Source: CALDUY01 sp046350255
Lineage (GTDB): Bacteria > Planctomycetota > Planctomycetia > Gemmatales > Gemmataceae
Length of the DNA stretch: 64,000 nucleotides
Assembly: GCA_046350255.1 (NCBI GenBank)
Contig: JAXMAV010000010.1
Location: forward strand, 62,001-126,000
Direction of reading: 5' to 3'
Shown here: positions 1 through 8,253 of the stretch, piece after piece
Layout of the letters: each line of letters opens with the position of its first letter
Position numbering within the stretch: the stretch's first letter is position 1
Translations under genes and position numbers: made by a program
Notes under the pieces: model-generated
The model's database searches: none
What the model was told of the DNA's origin: nothing
What the model saw: only the letters and a program-made list of their open reading frames with translations

Positions 1-559
1 CTGGCTCGGCGAGGTCTTCGAGGTTCACGCCGTGATGAGCAAGGTCGTCGACCCGGCCAGCCGAAAGCAACTCGCGGAGTACAAGGGCGGGATGCTGTTC
101 GAGCTGGGCTGTCACGTCCTCGATCTGGTTATCGGCGTCCTGGGCAAGCCGCAGAGCGTGGCGTCATTCAACCGTCATAGCGCGAAGGTCGACGACGGTC
201 TGGTCGACAACATGCTCGCCGTGCTGAACTACCCGAAGGCGACCGCGACGGTAAAGTCCAGTTCCCTGGAGGTCGAGGGCTTCGACCGTCGGCATCTGGT
301 GGTGTGCGGCACCGGGGGGACGTTCCACATCCAGCCGCTGGACAACCCGTCGGCTCGCGTGTCACTGTCGCAGGCCCGCGGGGAGTACAAGAAAGGCACG
401 CAGGAGATCAAGTTCCCGAAGTACACCCGCTACGCCGATGACGCCGCCGACATGGCGAAGGTCATTCGGGGAGAGAGGACTTTCCACTTCAGTGCCGAAC
501 ACGATCTGGCCGTGCAGGAAACGTTGTTGCGGGCCTGCGAACTGCCGTTGGACCGGTGA
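1..559 (+). CDS. Gfo/Idh/MocA family oxidoreductase, C-terminal part (truncated by window edge)
   Basis: The reading frame is already open at base 2 (WLGEVFEVHAV before the first internal Met), so the gene starts upstream of the window and only about 185 C-terminal residues are visible. The segment KGGMLFELGCHVLDLVIGVLGKP resembles the helix and following sheet of the substrate-binding domain of Gfo/Idh/MocA NAD(P)-dependent sugar oxidoreductases, where a conserved His sits in a G-x-H-x3-D pattern (here GCHVLDLV). The NAD-binding Rossmann domain must lie outside the window. These enzymes are very abundant in planctomycetes and usually oxidise or reduce sugars or inositols; the substrate cannot be told here. 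The next gene starts 41 nt downstream on the same strand and encodes a sialidase-like protein, so a carbohydrate role is plausible. Confidence 0.85.
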   Translation, partial: WLGEVFEVHAVMSKVVDPASRKQLAEYKGGMLFELGCHVLDLVIGVLGKPQSVASFNRHSAKVDDGLVDNMLAVLNYPKATATVKSSSLEVEGFDRRHLVVCGTGGTFHIQPLDNPSARVSLSQARGEYKKGTQEIKFPKYTRYADDAADMAKVIRGERTFHFSAEHDLAVQETLLRACELPLDR

Positions 560-600
560 ACTGAGGCAGGAACATCCGGCACGCGAACAAAGGGAATGAT

Positions 601-2406
601 ATGGTGACCATGCACCTTCAAGCACGACGGATGACAATTCTTGCGATCTTCGTCGCGGTCGGTTCTGCCTTTGGGGCCGATGGGCCACCGACTGTGACGA
701 TTGCCAATCCGCAGCGGTTGTCGGCCGATCCGATCCCTGTGGAACGTGCTCCTCTCGGTGAAGCCGACGACTACAAGCCGTGCATCGCCCAGTTGCCTTC
801 GGGTGAGTTGCTTCTGACCGCGTTCCACCAGCACAAACGCGACGGCAACAAGGTGATGGAACAGACCCTGCTGTTCCGCTCGAAGGACGGCGGCAAGAGC
901 TGGTCGAAGGCGGAGAAGCTCGACCTGCTCGGTCGTGAGCCTTATCTCACGGTGCTGAAGGACGGCACGATCTTCATCACCGGGCATCTGCTGGCCAACG
1001 ACGTCCGCAACAAGTGGGGCTACACCTGTGGCTTCCTGCACCGCTCGACCGACGGCGGGAAGTCGTGGGAGTCGATCCGCGTCGAGTCGGAGGGGATCAA
1101 GCCGAAGGCGTCCAACCACACGACCCGCAACGTGCTGCAACTGGCCGACGGGACATTGTTGCTCGGCGTCGATTACGACGGCGGCGACGGCCCGTACCTG
1201 ATGTGGCGCTCGAAGGACAACGGCAAGACGTGGGACAGGACCGGCAAGTGCCAGCCGAAGAACTTCAAGAGCAAGTATGGATTCTTCGGGGGCGAAACCT
1301 GGCTGTGGCAGACGAAGTCCGGCAAGATCTGGGCACTGGTGCGGGTAGATAGCGTCGAGTTGCCGATCAAGGACAGGCCGATCCAGGCGAAGAACGACCA
1401 GGCCGACCACTTCATCCTGTTCTCGTCGAAGGACGAGGGCAAGAGCTTCGACCGCGTCCGCGATTTCGGCGACTACGGCGAGATGTACATGTCGCTGCTA
1501 CGCTTACAGGACACGCGCCTGCTGTTGACCTTCACCGTCCGCGATCTGAAGCCGCCGCTGGGTGTGCGGGCGATTGTGGGGCGGGAAACGGACGACGGCT
1601 TCGAGTTCGACTTCGCGAAGGACCGCGTCATGCTCGACACCCGCACGCCGGTCGGGAAATACCAGGGAGGCGGCTTCGGGCCAACGGTGCAACTCAAGGA
1701 CGGCACGCTGGTCACGTCCTACTCGTACCGCGGCGGCGACGACAAGACACATCTGGAAGTCGTGCGCTGGAAGCTGCCGGCCGCGAAGGTCGTGCCCGTC
1801 ACCGGACACGACATCAATCACCCGAATCCGTTACCCGGACCCGGTAACACCGGGTCCTGGGACACGCACGAGGCCGCGTTCCGGCATTTGAAGGCGTTTC
1901 TGTTCCCGCCGACGGACCGGGAAGTCTCCGCGGTGTTCGACGACGTGCTGATCGTAATGGCCGACACGTCGCCCAATACGAATGGAAAGTGGGACACCCA
2001 CGGCGACCTCGCGAAGCCTCTCGCCAACCATCTCCGGGAGTCGGATCAGGGGCTCTCGGCCCTGCTCGACGACCTCAGCGGGCGTGGCCTGCTTGACACC
2101 ACGGTCGTGGCGTGGATGGGGGAATTCGGCCGGACCCCCAAATTGAACACCCGGACAAATGGAGGACGCGACCACTGGCCGCACTGCTACAGCGTGCTCC
2201 TGGCCGGCGGGGGCATTCGAGGCGGACGCGTCGTTGGCTCCTCCGACGCGCTGGGGGCCTTCCCCCGCGATGGTCGGGTCCACCCCTCGGACATTCTGGC
2301 GACGATCTACCATCTTCTGGGTGTGCCCCTGGAGACGGAGTTGCTCGATCCCCTGGGCCGGCCGCATCGCCTGTGCAGCGGAAAGCCGATCGCGGCCCTG
2401 CTCTAG
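601..2406 (+). CDS. Chimeric protein: BNR-repeat sialidase-like N-terminus fused to DUF1501 fragments
   Basis: This is one uninterrupted frame of 601 codons. Residues 1-25 look like a signal peptide; starts at 601, 610 and 631 are all possible, and 631 gives the cleanest one (MTILAIFVAVGSAFGADG). Residues about 40-395 carry four Asp-box-like motifs (SKDGGKSW, STDGGKSW, SKDNGKTW, SKDEGKSF), typical of exo-alpha-sialidase/BNR six-bladed propellers. From about residue 415 to the end the protein is instead the C-terminal third of a DUF1501 protein, with WDTH, MGEFGRTP, GGRDHWPHCYSVLLAGGGI and the family's usual C-terminal ending. WDTH occurs twice (around 1858 and 1992), so equivalent DUF1501 columns are present twice in diverged form. 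A perfect 8-bp inverted repeat (1837-1857) sits at the fusion. It is probably a recombination product; whether it is functional is unknown. Confidence 0.8.
   Translation: MVTMHLQARRMTILAIFVAVGSAFGADGPPTVTIANPQRLSADPIPVERAPLGEADDYKPCIAQLPSGELLLTAFHQHKRDGNKVMEQTLLFRSKDGGKSWSKAEKLDLLGREPYLTVLKDGTIFITGHLLANDVRNKWGYTCGFLHRSTDGGKSWESIRVESEGIKPKASNHTTRNVLQLADGTLLLGVDYDGGDGPYLMWRSKDNGKTWDRTGKCQPKNFKSKYGFFGGETWLWQTKSGKIWALVRVDSVELPIKDRPIQAKNDQADHFILFSSKDEGKSFDRVRDFGDYGEMYMSLLRLQDTRLLLTFTVRDLKPPLGVRAIVGRETDDGFEFDFAKDRVMLDTRTPVGKYQGGGFGPTVQLKDGTLVTSYSYRGGDDKTHLEVVRWKLPAAKVVPVTGHDINHPNPLPGPGNTGSWDTHEAAFRHLKAFLFPPTDREVSAVFDDVLIVMADTSPNTNGKWDTHGDLAKPLANHLRESDQGLSALLDDLSGRGLLDTTVVAWMGEFGRTPKLNTRTNGGRDHWPHCYSVLLAGGGIRGGRVVGSSDALGAFPRDGRVHPSDILATIYHLLGVPLETELLDPLGRPHRLCSGKPIAALL
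1837..1857. repeat. Perfect 8-bp inverted repeat at the sialidase/DUF1501 junction
   Basis: GGACCCGG (1837-1844) and CCGGGTCC (1850-1857) are exact reverse complements separated by TAACA. The repeat lies inside the coding frame, just before the codons for the first WDTH motif, where sialidase-like sequence gives way to DUF1501-like sequence. It may mark the recombination point, but it could be chance in GC-rich DNA. Confidence 0.5.
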
Positions 2407-2480
2407 CAGGGGTGAGGACAGGTGCCTTGAATCCATTTACCCCGCCGGGCCAGAACCATCGATCCGAGACCGGAGCAACC

Positions 2481-3941
2481 ATGACAGCGAAACCGTCACC
2501 ACCCCACCAGGAGCGGCACTTTCTCTCCCGCCGTGAGGCCCTCCACACCGGTGGCCTCGGTGCCGGTGCCCTGATCGCCGGGGCCCTGACCTGCGGCGCG
2601 CGGGCCAACGCGGCCGCACTCGACCGCACCTTTGGCCGCGCGAAGAGCTTGCTGTTCCTGTTCCTCTCTGGCGGCCCGTCGCAGTACGAGACGTTCGACC
2701 CAAAGCCGGATGCCCCGGCCGAGATTCGCGGCGTTTTCAAGCCGATCGCTACCAACGTCCCCGGTGTGCGCATCTGCGAACTACTGCCGCGAACGGCCCG
2801 TATCGCCAACCGGTTGTGTATCGTCCGCTCGATGTCCACCGGCGACCCCAACCACGAGTCGGGCGGGTACTGGGTCAACACCGGCCACCCCTACCGCGGC
2901 ACGAACATGCGGGCGACGCACCCCACCGACTGGCCGACGTTCGGCTCCATCGTCAAGATGCTGAAGCCGAGCAAGCAGGTCCCCTTCAGCGCGGTGGTCC
3001 TGCCCGAGCCGATCATCGCCAACCCCGGCATCTTCCTGCCCGGCCAGAACGGCGGCTTCCTGGGGCAACGCTGGGACCCGGAGTACTTCCGCTGCGACCC
3101 CACCGAGCCGGGTTTTCGCATCGAGGGCTTCGAGTTGCCGCCGGACCTTCCCTCGGCCCGCCTCGACGCCCGGCGGTCCCTGGCCCAGCGGATCGACCGG
3201 GCCGCGTGGGTTGCCCAGGCCGACGCGGTCCGTGGCCAGGACCGGACTATCCGCGAGGCGATGAGCATCGTCGGGTCCCGCACTGCCCGCGAGGCGTTTC
3301 GCCTCGACCGCGAACCGGAGGCGGTCCGCGACCGCTACGGGCGCACCAAGTGGGGCCAGTCGCTGCTGCTGGCTCGCCGCCTGATCGAGGCGGGCGTGCG
3401 CATGGTTTTCGTCAACTGGCCGCGTGAGCCAGGCGACATCAGCGCCGGCAACCCGCTGTGGGACACCCACTCGCAGAACAATCCGCGCATGAAGGATGTC
3501 CTCTGTCCGCAGTTCGACTGGAGCTTCCCGGCACTGATCGATGACCTGCACCAGCGCGGTCTGCTAGACGAGACGCTTGTGGTGGCCATCGGCGAGATGG
3601 GCCGCACACCGACCTTCAACGGTGCCGGCGGTCGGGACCACTGGGGAAACGTCTGGCCGTTCCTCCTGGCCGGGGCCGGCATCCGCACGGCCCAGGTGGT
3701 CGGGGCCAGCGACCGCCGCGGGGCGGAAGTTCACGACGGGAAAGTGACTCCATCCGACCTGACGGCCACCCTGGCCCATCTGCTGGGCATCGGCCACCAC
3801 GCCATGTTCCGCGACAAGTCCGATCGTCCCCACCGGGTCACCGACGGCGAGCCGATCCGCCCCGTGCTCGCCTGGAACCCGCTGGCACCAACCGCAGCCT
3901 CGACCGCAAGCTCTGGCAGCGATGAGAATCTGCTGGCCTGA
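2481..3941 (+). CDS. DUF1501 family protein with Tat-type signal
   Basis: The frame is open from 2112, but that upstream part overlaps the preceding gene. The ATG at 2481 is chosen because it is followed by a Tat-like leader (residues about 14-45: FLSRREAL, then an alanine/glycine-rich hydrophobic stretch ending in ARANAAA). The product is 486 residues, normal for DUF1501, a family related to the alkaline phosphatase/sulfatase fold and very common in planctomycetes, where genes often sit beside DUF1553/DUF1549 partners (none here). Visible family motifs are FLSGGPSQYETFDPKP, a WDTH motif, IGEMGRTP and GGRDHWGNVWPFLLAGAG. The biochemical function is not established. It follows the chimeric gene by 74 nt and ends 14 nt before the convergent hydrolase gene. 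Confidence 0.9.
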   Translation: MTAKPSPPHQERHFLSRREALHTGGLGAGALIAGALTCGARANAAALDRTFGRAKSLLFLFLSGGPSQYETFDPKPDAPAEIRGVFKPIATNVPGVRICELLPRTARIANRLCIVRSMSTGDPNHESGGYWVNTGHPYRGTNMRATHPTDWPTFGSIVKMLKPSKQVPFSAVVLPEPIIANPGIFLPGQNGGFLGQRWDPEYFRCDPTEPGFRIEGFELPPDLPSARLDARRSLAQRIDRAAWVAQADAVRGQDRTIREAMSIVGSRTAREAFRLDREPEAVRDRYGRTKWGQSLLLARRLIEAGVRMVFVNWPREPGDISAGNPLWDTHSQNNPRMKDVLCPQFDWSFPALIDDLHQRGLLDETLVVAIGEMGRTPTFNGAGGRDHWGNVWPFLLAGAGIRTAQVVGASDRRGAEVHDGKVTPSDLTATLAHLLGIGHHAMFRDKSDRPHRVTDGEPIRPVLAWNPLAPTAASTASSGSDENLLA

Positions 3942-3955
3942 TTGACCTGGGTCCT

Positions 3956-5746
3956 TCAGGCTGGGTAGCGCCGGCACAGGTGCGCGGCCAGGGCGGAGAG
4001 GAAGGCCTCCCGCGCCGCCCGCCGCGAGAAGGTATGGTCGGCGTCCTCGATGAAATGGACTTCAGCCTTGCCAGCCCGGCACAGGTTCTCCATCTCCTTG
4101 CCAGCCCCGGTCTCCAGCAGATCGTAGCCGGGGTCCGAGCGCGAGAAGAAGAAGGACAGGTGCCGGCCCGCCTGGGCGATGCGCCGCAGGTCGGCGGGAA
4201 GGTCTTCCTTCTGCGGGTGGCCGGCCAGGATGTCCAGGTCCGGCGTCTCAGCCTTGCCACCGCCCCCCAGACGGCCGAAGACGGCGCGGACAGCCTCGAA
4301 GAGGCCCAGGCTGGCCTGCCCAGTCAGCAGCTTCAGCCACTTGTCGGGCCGGAAGATGGCCCTCAGGATGGCCCGGTCCCGCTGGAGCCGGTGCGCCGGC
4401 GAGCGGTCCAGGAGCATGCCTTCCTTCCAGTAGAACGTCAGTGGGTTGATGACGACGCACTCCACCAGGGCAGGGCAGCGCAGGTGGGCCGCCGCCTGGA
4501 AGGCGGCGTAGGCCCCGGAGCACAGGCCCATCAACACGACGCGCTCGGTCCCGTGCTGCTGCTGTACGTGGTGCAGGGCGAGGTCGATGTCGCGGAACAT
4601 CGTCTCGGGGTAGGTGTGGTTCTCGCGGGCCGGGTCGGGGGCATCGCTGTCGCCCAGGCCGCACAGGTCCAGGCGGAGGCAGCAGAAACCGCGCTGGGCC
4701 AGGCTCCGCGCCGCCAGCACGTGCAGACGGTTCGGCCCGACATGGTTGGCCGCGCCGGCGTTGAGCAGCACCACGAAGGGCCAGCCCGGCGGCGGGTCCT
4801 CGCGCGGCTGGGTGACAATCCCGAACAACCCGCCATCTGGCCCGAAGCTGGCCGCCTTCTTGCGCAGCCCGGTTCCGGGTAGGACCGCCTCAACCGGCCA
4901 TGAGTCACCCGCCTCCTCTCTACCCTGGACCGCCGTCCCCATCCACTCCACCACGCGGGCGATGGCCTCGTGCGGCACCTCTGTGTAGTGTGGCTCGGCC
5001 ATCATGCGGGCGTATCCCGGCGCGGCCACCTCCGCCACCTCCGCCCCCAGCGCTCGCAGGTGCTTGGCCAGCGCGGGTTCTGGCGGCATGTCCTCGCGCC
5101 CCAGGACCAGCACCCGGCGTGAGCGCGGCGAGGCTTTCAGCAGGTCGAGGGCGGACAGGTCCGCTGCCGTTTCGTCGGTCAGCACGAACCCCGCCGGCTC
5201 GATCTCGCCGGCGGCGGGGGGCGGCCCTTCCGCCGCCAGGCTCAGCGCCTTCATCTCTCGGACGAACGACCGGCCTCTGGTGACAGGTGCCCACAGGACC
5301 AGCCCATCGACCGGTTCCTCGGAGGCCGAGATCCCAGCGAGCAGAGCCCCCAGGCGCAGGCCGACGAGCGTGACCTTCTGGCAGCCCAGTTCGCGGCGCA
5401 GCCAGCCGCGGGCGTCGGCGACGCTCGACAGCTGGGCGGCGACGAGGCGCGGCGAGTCATCTCCTCCGGCGGAGTCACCGGTGCCGAAGTAGTCGAGGCG
5501 GAGCGTGGGGAAGCCGGCGTTGGCGAGGGCGTCGGCCAGGTGGCGCAGGGCGCGGTGGCTGTGGACCTTCTCGTGCCCCGTTGGCGGGCACAGCAGCACG
5601 GCATGCCCTCCCATCGTCCCGTCACAGGGCCGGTGCAGGAAGGCGAACAGTGGCCCGTCGCAGCCCTGGATGTAGAGTGGCGTGCGCCGTGGCCTGCCGC
5701 TGCAGGCAGGAGGGACCGAGTTGGAAGAGTGGGGCTGCATGGTCAT
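3956..5746 (-). CDS. Tandem alpha/beta hydrolase (two fused hydrolase domains)
   Basis: The product has 596 residues and contains two alpha/beta-hydrolase domains, about residues 20-270 and 300-590. In domain 1 the nucleophile elbow reads GLRLG, with Arg131 where Ser is expected, so this half is probably not a classical hydrolase. In domain 2 the elbow reads GLCSGA, with Cys409 as likely nucleophile, and a late His lies in EDADHTF. Related domains are known among the exosortase-system-associated and thioesterase-like hydrolases; a thioester substrate fits an operon that also encodes a carrier protein (inference). It is the last gene of the six-gene operon: its ATG at 5746 overlaps the stop of the GH2 gene in an ATGA arrangement, suggesting translational coupling. 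A second ATG two codons downstream (5740) is possible. Confidence 0.85.
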   Translation of the reverse strand: MTMQPHSSNSVPPACSGRPRRTPLYIQGCDGPLFAFLHRPCDGTMGGHAVLLCPPTGHEKVHSHRALRHLADALANAGFPTLRLDYFGTGDSAGGDDSPRLVAAQLSSVADARGWLRRELGCQKVTLVGLRLGALLAGISASEEPVDGLVLWAPVTRGRSFVREMKALSLAAEGPPPAAGEIEPAGFVLTDETAADLSALDLLKASPRSRRVLVLGREDMPPEPALAKHLRALGAEVAEVAAPGYARMMAEPHYTEVPHEAIARVVEWMGTAVQGREEAGDSWPVEAVLPGTGLRKKAASFGPDGGLFGIVTQPREDPPPGWPFVVLLNAGAANHVGPNRLHVLAARSLAQRGFCCLRLDLCGLGDSDAPDPARENHTYPETMFRDIDLALHHVQQQHGTERVVLMGLCSGAYAAFQAAAHLRCPALVECVVINPLTFYWKEGMLLDRSPAHRLQRDRAILRAIFRPDKWLKLLTGQASLGLFEAVRAVFGRLGGGGKAETPDLDILAGHPQKEDLPADLRRIAQAGRHLSFFFSRSDPGYDLLETGAGKEMENLCRAGKAEVHFIEDADHTFSRRAAREAFLSALAAHLCRRYPA

Positions 5747-8238
5747 TGGTCCTGGGTGGACCCCCTGGGCCGGATGGGCACTGGGACGGCCAGGTTCAGC
5801 GCCTCGGCGAACGCCCGAAGCCTGACGCCTGTGCCTGCGGTCGGCGTGAGGCGCACCGTTTTCGGGCGTAGCGGCGCCAGGTGAAAATGGTTGTCATCGG
5901 GCAGGTAGCCCTTCGCGTCGAGGCTCACCCCGCGGAGCAAGCGGGTGGCGTGCAGGGTCGCCACGAAGGACCCGTCGCCCGCCGGAACAGCCTCGGCTTC
6001 TAGCCCGCCCAGCACGGGGAGAGGCTCGCGCGGCTCGACGAAGTGGAAGGCCTCGCTCACCACGCCGCCCTCATTGAGAAGGGTGGCGACGGAGACATCG
6101 TGCCCCGGCGGGCCGAAGCGGTAGGCGTAAGCCACGTCGTGGAACCCGTCGAGCAGGGCGTCGGATCGGAGCAGCAGGCGCCCGCGCGGCGGCACGCGGC
6201 ACGGGGCCTCGCCGTGTGCGACGACGACGTGGCCGTCCTTGAGCAGCGCCAGCTCGACGCGGCCCTCCAGCGGCGTTGCCGCCTCGTTGATCACGTGCAG
6301 GTGCAGGCCGTCGAGGCCCTCGTCGGTCAGGAGGAGTTGGCGGGGTTGCCAGGCGCGCTTGAGGGCGAAGTACGGGGCCTTGGGACGGCCCAGGCTGTCG
6401 ATGATGCCCCAGCCCGCGCCGGGCCAGAGGTCCTTGTAGAACCAGGTGATCGCCCCGGTGCAGCGGCTGTGCTGGCTTCGCCACTCGGAGAAGGCGAGCG
6501 TCATGACCTCGCCGGGGACGGCGCGGCTCAGTTGCAGGTAGCGGGCCGGGTCGAAGGAGCGCAAGCGCACGGGGTCCACGCCGAAAAGCAGGCGAAGGTA
6601 GAAGTCGCGCACGTCCTCGAAGTCGTAGCCAGACCCGGTGTCGCGAGGCACGCGCTGCTTCCAGCGCGGGTGGTGCGTGACCGCCGCCGCGCCGCCCATC
6701 ACCTCATCGACCGTTGCCTGCTCGGGGATGTTGGCGAAGCCGAGGCATTCGGAGGTGAAGGCGACGTCGTCCTTGCGCAGGTCGCCGGGCGAGCGCAGGT
6801 ACGCGCCCAGGCCGTAGTAGTGCGAAACGCCCTCGCGGACGTGGAAGGGCAGGTCGCCGCCGCTGGGGGACGAAGGCACGTAGCCGGCATCAGGGATGAG
6901 GTCGCGGCACAGGCCCGGCAGGCCGGAGGCGAACCACTCGCTGCGCCACAACTCGCGCGGGGCGCCGCGCATGGCCGCCTGCTGCTCCACCTCGCTGCCG
7001 CCGCACAGGACGGCGACACACGGGTGGGGCGCGAGGCGCAGCAGCTGCTCGCGCGCCTCGGCCTCGATCTCGGCGCGGAAGGCGGGGTCGTCCGACGGGT
7101 AGTCCATGTTGGCGAACATGAAATCCTGCCAGACGAGCAGACCCAGTTCGTCGCACAGGCGGTAGAAGTCGCCGCTCTCGTAGGTCATCGTGCCGCCGAT
7201 GCGGATCATGTTGGCCCCGGCGTCGCGGGCCAGGCGCAGGTCGTGCGCCAGCGTCAAGGCGTCGCCGGGCGAGAAGATGTCGCCCACGGTCCAGCACGCG
7301 CCGCGGCAGAAGATGGGTTCGCCGTTGACCTCGACGCGGAAGCCGCCGTCCTGCCGCACAGCCAGTTCGCGGAAGCCGACCGCCCCCAGTGGGGACGTGT
7401 ACCTTCGCGTGCCGATGTCCACGTGCATTTCGCAGGGGAACAGCGGCTGCCCGCCGTGGGTGTGCGGCCACCAGCGCGGGGCATCGGCCACGCGGGCCGA
7501 TCCGCTCAGGCGCCAGGCGTCGCCATCGTGCGACACCCCCAGTGGCACCTCGCGTCTGGCAAGGGCGAGGGAGGCCGCCGGGCGCACCGGCGAGGCGATG
7601 CGCGCCGCCAGCCGGACGATCCCGTCTCTGCCTTCAAGCGAGGCGGAGACGTGGAGATCGGAGACGGCGAAGGGGCGCGTGTCGAGGCGCACATCGCGCC
7701 AGGGGCCGACCGCCGGGACAGCCGGCGACCAGCCGGGGATGCGGCCCAGAAGGCTCGTGCGGACCCAGCGAAGTTGCTGTTCGGCGACGAGGGCCGTTTT
7801 CCAGCGTGGGCGCGGGCGCTTCCGCCTGAGTTCCTCGGCCACCGAGCGGAAGCCGATCACCAATTCGTTCTCGTCGCGGAGGTGGGGGGCGAGGTCGATC
7901 CGCCATGAGCGGAACATGTTGGCCGTCGCCAGCAGGCGCTCGCCGTTGAGCCAGATCTCGGCGAGCGTCGCCAAGCCGTCGAAGCACAGGCGGCACGGCG
8001 TGCCGGGCGAGCGGAAGCTCGTACGGTACCACCAGTCCTGGGCTTCGAGGTCGGCGGGTCGGTCGAAGTCCCATCGCCCCGCGGCGCGCAGGGCTGAGGC
8101 CGCCGTTCCGGGGACCGGGGCGGCCAACCAGTCAGCGTGCGAATCCAGCTGGCCGGGATGCGTGACGGAGCCGGGAGGGCGGGCGCAGCAGGACCACGGT
8201 CCGAGGACCGCCTCTCGTTCCAGCTGCTCCTCGGCCAT
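5743..8238 (-). CDS. Glycoside hydrolase family 2, beta-mannosidase-like
   Basis: The product has 831 residues, the size of GH2 beta-mannosidases. The N-terminal third contains the sugar-binding jelly-roll (WWYRTSF, LCFDGLATLAEIWLNG, NMFRSWRIDL), then the immunoglobulin-like domain, then a TIM barrel that includes WTVGDIFSPGDAL and GANMIRIGG. The likely acid/base is Glu416 in GGSEVEQQ and the likely nucleophile Glu497 in FTSECLGFANIP. Both fit GH2 geometry, although the first motif differs from the usual GNNE. No signal peptide is seen, so it is probably cytoplasmic. The ATG at 8238 is preceded by GGAGGG. The gene starts 15 nt after the DUF1839 gene and overlaps the next gene by 4 nt. A mannosidase-like enzyme in an aminoacyl-carrier operon is unexpected; it could trim a glycoside-linked amino acid product (inference). 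Confidence 0.85.
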   Translation of the reverse strand: MAEEQLEREAVLGPWSCCARPPGSVTHPGQLDSHADWLAAPVPGTAASALRAAGRWDFDRPADLEAQDWWYRTSFRSPGTPCRLCFDGLATLAEIWLNGERLLATANMFRSWRIDLAPHLRDENELVIGFRSVAEELRRKRPRPRWKTALVAEQQLRWVRTSLLGRIPGWSPAVPAVGPWRDVRLDTRPFAVSDLHVSASLEGRDGIVRLAARIASPVRPAASLALARREVPLGVSHDGDAWRLSGSARVADAPRWWPHTHGGQPLFPCEMHVDIGTRRYTSPLGAVGFRELAVRQDGGFRVEVNGEPIFCRGACWTVGDIFSPGDALTLAHDLRLARDAGANMIRIGGTMTYESGDFYRLCDELGLLVWQDFMFANMDYPSDDPAFRAEIEAEAREQLLRLAPHPCVAVLCGGSEVEQQAAMRGAPRELWRSEWFASGLPGLCRDLIPDAGYVPSSPSGGDLPFHVREGVSHYYGLGAYLRSPGDLRKDDVAFTSECLGFANIPEQATVDEVMGGAAAVTHHPRWKQRVPRDTGSGYDFEDVRDFYLRLLFGVDPVRLRSFDPARYLQLSRAVPGEVMTLAFSEWRSQHSRCTGAITWFYKDLWPGAGWGIIDSLGRPKAPYFALKRAWQPRQLLLTDEGLDGLHLHVINEAATPLEGRVELALLKDGHVVVAHGEAPCRVPPRGRLLLRSDALLDGFHDVAYAYRFGPPGHDVSVATLLNEGGVVSEAFHFVEPREPLPVLGGLEAEAVPAGDGSFVATLHATRLLRGVSLDAKGYLPDDNHFHLAPLRPKTVRLTPTAGTGVRLRAFAEALNLAVPVPIRPRGSTQDQ

Positions 8239-8253
8239 CGTCGCCCTCCGGGG

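Noticed and set aside
2112..2480. Upstream extension of the DUF1501 gene
   Set aside because: It overlaps the chimeric gene in another frame and would place more than 120 residues before the Tat signal; the ATG at 2481 is far more likely.
6043..7908. Long open frame on the plus strand opposite the GH2 gene (621 codons)
   Set aside because: It is an antisense shadow of a well-supported GH2 gene in GC-rich DNA; composition is biased to Ala, Arg, Gly and Val without family motifs.
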